This document shows, piece by piece, positions 5,898-9,524 of a DNA stretch of 9,524 nt. A program made the translations under genes and the position numbers. The notes beneath the pieces are model-generated. The model ran no database searches. It was given only the letters and a program-made list of their open reading frames with translations, and had not been told where the DNA came from. The stretch is from an uncultured Oscillospiraceae bacterium (GTDB lineage Bacteria; Bacillota; Clostridia; Oscillospirales; Acutalibacteraceae): the NCBI GenBank assembly GCA_900552285.1, contig URYV01000057.1, positions 1 to 9,524 on the forward strand. The letters are read 5' to 3'. Every line of letters begins with the position of its first letter. Positions within the stretch are counted from its first letter, which is position 1.

Positions 5898-6269
5898 CTA
5901 AAAGGGTCTCATGTTGTCGGCGAGTCCCGCCGCCTGCCAAGGAGAGCGGACGCCGAAATTCTTTGCGGGACGAACCGAGCGCACGGCATATTTTTTCCCG
6001 TCGCCCGAAAGAGCCGAAAGCGCCGCCGCGGTTATGACCGCCACAAGCTCGTCCTCATCCTCGCGGCTTTGCTCAAAAGGGCGGCCGGCTTGTGCCTTTA
6101 CGGCCTCCTTTTTTGCGGGGACGGGCTCGCTTTTGCTCTTTTTTCCGCCGCCGAAAGCCTTTCCGAACAGCGTGATTATCATGATGAGCAAAAACAGCAC
6201 CAAAAATACGATTACGATACCCGTCAGGGTGACGAGCATGGTGTTTTCAAAAGAAATTCCGCCGAACAT
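5898..6269 (-). CDS. oadG: Sodium pump decarboxylase gamma subunit (OadG-like)
   Basis: 123 residues. One N-terminal membrane helix (about 10-34) is followed by a Gly/Lys-rich cytosolic stretch and a Pro/Ala/Lys linker, then a short conserved C-terminal segment: DEDELVAVITAAALSAL (71-87) and SPWQAAGLADNMRPF (109-123). That architecture fits the OadG/MmdE-type subunits that hold the alpha subunit against the beta subunit. It lies immediately upstream of the beta gene and 12 nt downstream of ddl. Family assignment rests on architecture, size and partner gene, since gamma subunits diverge widely. Confidence 0.85.
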   Translation of the reverse strand: MFGGISFENTMLVTLTGIVIVFLVLFLLIMIITLFGKAFGGGKKSKSEPVPAKKEAVKAQAGRPFEQSREDEDELVAVITAAALSALSGDGKKYAVRSVRPAKNFGVRSPWQAAGLADNMRPF

Positions 6270-6281
6270 TTTCTTCGCTCC

Positions 6282-7457
6282 TTACTTTTTTGCTCCCTTT
6301 GCGCCGAAAGCACCCTTTTCAAGAATGTTTGTGTCGTAAGTGAAGGTGAGATTTTTACGGTCTCTGTCCCTCTTTTGGCCGAGGGAAATCATGCGGTCAA
6401 GAAGTTCCTTATATTCAATTCCGCTTTCCTTCCAAAGGTAGAAGGCCAGAGAACCGGGAATCGTGTTGATTTCGTTGATATAAACCTTGCCGCCGTCGCC
6501 CTCGTCGATTATAAAATCAATTCTGACAACGCCGCAGCAATCGAGATATTTAAAAAGTCTTTCGGAAATATCCTGAATTTCCTTGGTCTTTTCGTCGGGA
6601 ATTTTCGCGGGAATGATTCGCGAAAGGCTTGCCATGCCCTTTGAGGAGGACTGACTCTCGTATTTGTCGGAAAAGGAGAGAATTTCGTCGCTCATGACCG
6701 GCTCCTCGCACACCGACGCCTTGCAGGAATTGCCGTCGCCCAGCACCGAGCAGTTTATTTCCCGAAGATTCACAATGGCCTTTTCGGCAAGTATTCTCGG
6801 GGCAAAGGAACAGGCAAGATTTATCTTTTCCTCAAGAGCCGTTCGGTCGGAGGCCTTGGAAATTCCGATTGAGGAACCGAGGTTTGCCGGCTTTATTATA
6901 ACGGGATAGCCGAGTTCTCTTTCGATTTTGTCAAGCAGAGCGTTTTTATCCTCGAAAAAGCTTCTCGCCGTAAAGCCGAAACCGTCGATGACGGGAAAGC
7001 CCTTTGAGCGGCAGACGTCCTTGAAGAGAATTTTGTCCATTCCCACCGCCGAGGAAACGACATTACACTCGGCATAAGGAATTCCCAGCGTTTCGATAAA
7101 GCCCTCGATTGTGCCGTCCTCGCAGTTTGTCCCGTGGACTATCGGAAAGGCAAAATCTATGTTGACGGCGTTTTTAAGCTTGAAGGCTCCCCTCTTTTCG
7201 GGAATCATTTTAACCCCGTCGCCTTCTCTTAAAAATGTCACGCGGGAGCAGCTTTCAAGCAGCTTTGAGAGATTTTTATATCCCTCGATGTCCTTTAAGG
7301 CCTCCCCCGTGAACATCTCTCTTTTTTTTGAGACATAAACGGGAATGACGTTATATTTTTCGGCGTCCATGGAGGCCATGGCCTGAACCGCCGAGATGAC
7401 CGAAATTTCATGCTCGACGCTGGCGCAGCCGAAAAACACAGCTAAATTCATTTTCAT
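6282..7457 (-). CDS. ddl: D-alanine--D-alanine ligase family protein (ATP-grasp)
   Basis: 391 residues. ATP-dependent joining of two D-alanines (or a related D-Ala-D-X) for the peptidoglycan stem, in the cytosol. Seen in order: an N-terminal GCASVEHEIS motif (10-19) with the conserved E15, HGTNCEDGTIEG (108-119), VVSSAVGMDK (133-142), the ATP-grasp segment KPANLGSSIG (189-198), KGMASLSRIIPA (273-284), RIDF (312-315) and the metal-binding NEINTIPG (328-335). Two usually Gly positions are Cys: GCAS instead of GGxS, and HGTNCEDG instead of HGxxGEDG. ATG at 7457 is preferred over the ATG two codons later because AGAGG is 8 nt upstream. It follows the Mur ligase by 13 nt, the classic murF-ddl pairing. 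Second-substrate specificity cannot be read with confidence. Confidence 0.93.
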   Translation of the reverse strand: MKMNLAVFFGCASVEHEISVISAVQAMASMDAEKYNVIPVYVSKKREMFTGEALKDIEGYKNLSKLLESCSRVTFLREGDGVKMIPEKRGAFKLKNAVNIDFAFPIVHGTNCEDGTIEGFIETLGIPYAECNVVSSAVGMDKILFKDVCRSKGFPVIDGFGFTARSFFEDKNALLDKIERELGYPVIIKPANLGSSIGISKASDRTALEEKINLACSFAPRILAEKAIVNLREINCSVLGDGNSCKASVCEEPVMSDEILSFSDKYESQSSSKGMASLSRIIPAKIPDEKTKEIQDISERLFKYLDCCGVVRIDFIIDEGDGGKVYINEINTIPGSLAFYLWKESGIEYKELLDRMISLGQKRDRDRKNLTFTYDTNILEKGAFGAKGAKK

Positions 7458-7470
7458 AAGTCTAACCTCT

Positions 7471-9075
7471 TTATTTCAAATAGTTGTCGGGAAGATCGTT
7501 TTCAAGCAGCACGGCGCAGTTTTTGTCAAGCGTCGGCGCAAGCTTTGCCATGGCCTCCTTAAAGGACGAAACCACAAACACTCTGTTTTTGTCAAAGCCC
7601 TGTTTTTCAAGGGCGTCGGTCATGGGTTTTGAGCGCATTTTTCCAACGAGATATATCTCGTCGCACACCTTTCCCGCCGCGTCGCCGAGGGCGAAATTAC
7701 ATTCGTATTCCTTTTCGCCCAGCTCCACAAGGCCGGGGGTCACGATAATTTTTTTCATGCCGTCGAAATGAGACAGTACCCTGACCGCCTCAAGACAGCC
7801 CGAGGGATTGGAATTATAGGCATCGTCGATGAGAACGGCTCCGTTTATGAAGGATTTCATTTCAAGGCGGTGAGGCGTTGGTTTAAGAGAAGAAACCGCA
7901 AAGCGAATGTCCGAGTCCTCCACGCAAAGCTCGCTTGCAAGGGCGGCGGCACCCGTGATATTCTGAACGTTGTGGGAGCCGAGAAGGCGGGTGGAAACGG
8001 GAATTCTGCGGTCGGGAAAAACGATGTCGAAACTCGACCCGGAGGAGGAGCACACAACGTTTTCGGCATAAACGTCAAGACCGCCGTCGGTGCCGTAAAG
8101 GCAGGTGTTATTATAGGCCTTTGCCCGTTCCTTTATATATTCGTTGTCGCCGTTTAAAAACATTTTTCCGTTCTTTTGCGAAACGGCGTCGGCAAGCTCG
8201 AATTTCGTGTTTATTATGTTTTCAATGCTGCCGAAGGTGTTGAGATGCTGGGGTCCGACCGAGGTTATAAGCCCCATGTCGGGATGGACAATATCGCAGA
8301 TTTCCTTTATGTCTCCGACGTTTTTGGCGCCCATTTCGGCAATAAATATTTCGGTTCCGGGGGTCATTTTCTCCCTGACGGTGCGGACTATTCCCATGGG
8401 GGTGTTGAAGCTTTCGGGCGTGACCGTGACGGTGTATTTTTCCGAAAGAATACGCGCCAAAATAAACTTTGAGGTGGTTTTGCCGTAGGAGCCGGTGACG
8501 CCGACGGTCAAAAGATTCGGAATCGAGCCGAGAATTTTCTTGGCGTCGTTTATATAATGGTTGGAAACCGCCCGCTCAATCGGCCTGTTTATAATGTTGA
8601 CAAGGGCAACAACAAGCTCTCTGCACAAAAACAGCAGGCAGCAGACAAAGGACATATAAAGCCCGATATTTTTTACAAAGCAAAGTCCGAAGAAAACGGC
8701 CGAAACAGCACCGTGGGTTATCATCATCCGCTTTACCCGCATGGTGAACACAAGGGGCTTTATGGACTTTTTCTGAACCGACCTTGAACCCAAAAAGGCC
8801 TTCACCGCCGCTCCGAGGCAAAGCAGCGAAAGCAAAACCCCCACAGCGGTCGACACCGCCCGTTCGGTTTTTACATTCACAAGCGTCGCCGCCGTGAAAA
8901 GCAGGGCGAACAAAAGCTTGAAGCATATATTTTTAAAGGAAAATCTTTCCGAAAGCCAATCGGCATATCGGGAATTAACATAGGAATTCTGCTGAAGCAT
9001 TTGAAGGGGCAAGACCGAGCCGAGCAGCCCGGCGGCCGAAACAAACGCGGCGCACAAAAACGAAAAAACCGTCAT
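7471..9075 (-). CDS. murF: Membrane-anchored MurF-like Mur ligase
   Basis: 534 residues. Residues 1-160 contain four or five hydrophobic segments (about 3-25, 50-68, 73-96, 118-158) in place of the soluble substrate-binding domain of standard MurF. The central ATPase domain then has the P-loop GSYGKTTSK (195-203), FIAEMGAKNVGDI (244-256) and GPQHLNTFGS (274-283). The C-terminal Mur domain has KPTPHRLE (398-405), the MurF-type DDAYNSNP (417-424) and TPGLVELG (446-453). MurF adds D-Ala-D-Ala to UDP-MurNAc-tripeptide, and the ddl gene next to it fits that. The replaced N-terminus leaves open a different, membrane-linked acceptor; this is inference. AAAGGA lies upstream of the ATG. First intact gene of the wall/sodium-pump operon. 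Confidence 0.88.
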   Translation of the reverse strand: MTVFSFLCAAFVSAAGLLGSVLPLQMLQQNSYVNSRYADWLSERFSFKNICFKLLFALLFTAATLVNVKTERAVSTAVGVLLSLLCLGAAVKAFLGSRSVQKKSIKPLVFTMRVKRMMITHGAVSAVFFGLCFVKNIGLYMSFVCCLLFLCRELVVALVNIINRPIERAVSNHYINDAKKILGSIPNLLTVGVTGSYGKTTSKFILARILSEKYTVTVTPESFNTPMGIVRTVREKMTPGTEIFIAEMGAKNVGDIKEICDIVHPDMGLITSVGPQHLNTFGSIENIINTKFELADAVSQKNGKMFLNGDNEYIKERAKAYNNTCLYGTDGGLDVYAENVVCSSSGSSFDIVFPDRRIPVSTRLLGSHNVQNITGAAALASELCVEDSDIRFAVSSLKPTPHRLEMKSFINGAVLIDDAYNSNPSGCLEAVRVLSHFDGMKKIIVTPGLVELGEKEYECNFALGDAAGKVCDEIYLVGKMRSKPMTDALEKQGFDKNRVFVVSSFKEAMAKLAPTLDKNCAVLLENDLPDNYLK

Positions 9076-9121
9076 AGCTCTTTCCTTTCGTTTTTTGACT
9101 TAAATTACGTTAAAAGGCGGA

Positions 9122-9349
9122 TTAAACCGCAAGAAAGCTTTTTATAATGGCAAGAACCTCTCCCGGCTTTTCGACAAAAGCCCAATGCCCCGCGCCCTTT
9201 ATGACGCAAAGACCCGAGTCCTTTATTTTGCTTTCTATTATTTTGGCGTCGGACACGGGGGTGGCTGTGTCGTTTTCGCCGTATATAAGAAGGGTGGATG
9301 CCTTTATATTCGGTAAAATGTCGGTCAAATCCTCATTGACAACCTTACG
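9122..9349 (-). pseudogene. Alpha/beta hydrolase, C-terminal part, cut off upstream
   Basis: About 74 recognisable residues from KVVNEDLTDILP to the TAA at 9122. They carry the C-terminal half of an alpha/beta hydrolase fold: TLLIYGENDTATP with the catalytic Asp region and GAGHWAFVEKP with the catalytic His. The nucleophile serine and core strands would lie further 5', but upstream of about 9346-9350 the sequence changes abruptly to GC-rich SLH-coding DNA in another frame, so the gene is broken here. The open frame continues to about 9397 only as arginine-rich nonsense. It sits 46 nt before murF and, from memory, such a hydrolase often precedes the Mur ligase/Ddl pair in Clostridia. Substrate unknown. 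Confidence 0.8.
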
Positions 9350-9524
9350 TCGGAGACGCCGTTCGCCTTCGCCCAGTTCATGCCCGCTGCGTACCACGGC
9401 GTGCCGCTGGTGTCCGCCCCGGCCATGCGTGCAAGGATGGTCATGACCATGCCGCGCGTCGTGGATGCAGCCGGAGAGAACTTCCCCGTGCCCGTGCCGT
9501 TCATCAGCCCGTTTTCGACCGCGT
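9325..9524 (-). CDS. S-layer homology (SLH) domain fragment, foreign-looking
   Basis: Open from the window edge to a TGA at 9325-9327. Residues read from 9522 are AVENGLMNGTGTGKFSPAAS, then TTRGMVMTILARMAG, then TPWYAAGMNWAKANGVSD, which is the tandem SLH pattern (hydrophobic helix, NGxxxGTG-x-FSP, TTRGMxxTIL, WY-AAGxxWA-xxNGVSDG). SLH domains bind cell-wall polymers and anchor surface proteins. The match ends at GVSD; the last residues before the stop (VRLSMRI) are hydrolase-gene DNA read out of frame. By my count bases 9351-9524 are ~68% GC, against 32-55% in samples elsewhere. Most likely a chimeric contig end; a real transfer or rearrangement is the alternative. Confidence 0.75.
   Translation of the reverse strand, partial: AVENGLMNGTGTGKFSPAASTTRGMVMTILARMAGADTSGTPWYAAGMNWAKANGVSDVRLSMRI

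Noticed and set aside
5412..6644. Long plus-strand open frame (410 codons) opposite the sodium-pump and ddl genes
   Set aside because: It is antisense to three convincing genes with strong ribosome sites and conserved motifs. Its product is rich in Arg, His and Lys with no recognisable domain.
9122..9524. A genuine SLH-hydrolase fusion protein
   Set aside because: The two parts are in different frames, the SLH frame stops at 9325, both domains are cut mid-way and the base composition changes sharply at the junction.

Overview
The window looks like chromosomal DNA of a Gram-positive anaerobe of the class Clostridia (Oscillospiraceae/Ruminococcaceae-like). This is inferred from gene content: a TetR C-terminal domain of the Firmicutes type, sodium-pump decarboxylase subunits, membrane-anchored Mur ligase plus D-Ala ligase, strong AGGAGG ribosome sites, and a hairpin repeat of a kind I associate with Clostridia. 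All convincing genes lie on the minus strand, so transcription runs right to left.

Right block (about 9349 down to 3301): the 3' part of an alpha/beta hydrolase gene, a membrane-anchored MurF-like ligase, a D-alanine--D-alanine ligase, sodium-pump decarboxylase gamma and beta subunits, and a lipoprotein GH3 beta-N-acetylhexosaminidase. Gaps are only 12-13 nt from murF through oadB and 46-47 nt at the two ends, so this looks like one transcription unit that combines peptidoglycan precursor synthesis and recycling with a sodium pump. The pump genes lack the carboxyltransferase and biotin-carrier partners here. The block ends in a small hairpin and a copy of the intergenic repeat.

Left block (about 2966 down to 108): a membrane-anchored NERD-domain protein whose stop overlaps a possible start of a GNAT acetyltransferase (which seems to have a 5' frameshift), then a damaged pair consisting of the first ~38 codons of a small membrane-protein gene joined to a TetR regulator that has lost its DNA-binding domain, and finally an aldo/keto reductase behind a MerR-type promoter with a 19-bp spacer. 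A second copy of the intergenic repeat follows the reductase.

Two junctions deserve attention. Near 1566-1575 two neighbouring genes are fused out of frame, as expected for an internal deletion. Near 9346-9350 the hydrolase gene breaks off abruptly into about 175 bases of ~68% GC encoding part of an S-layer homology (SLH) domain in another frame. The second is most simply a chimeric contig end or a recent rearrangement. I found no RNA genes, CRISPR array, insertion sequence or convincing new defence system.
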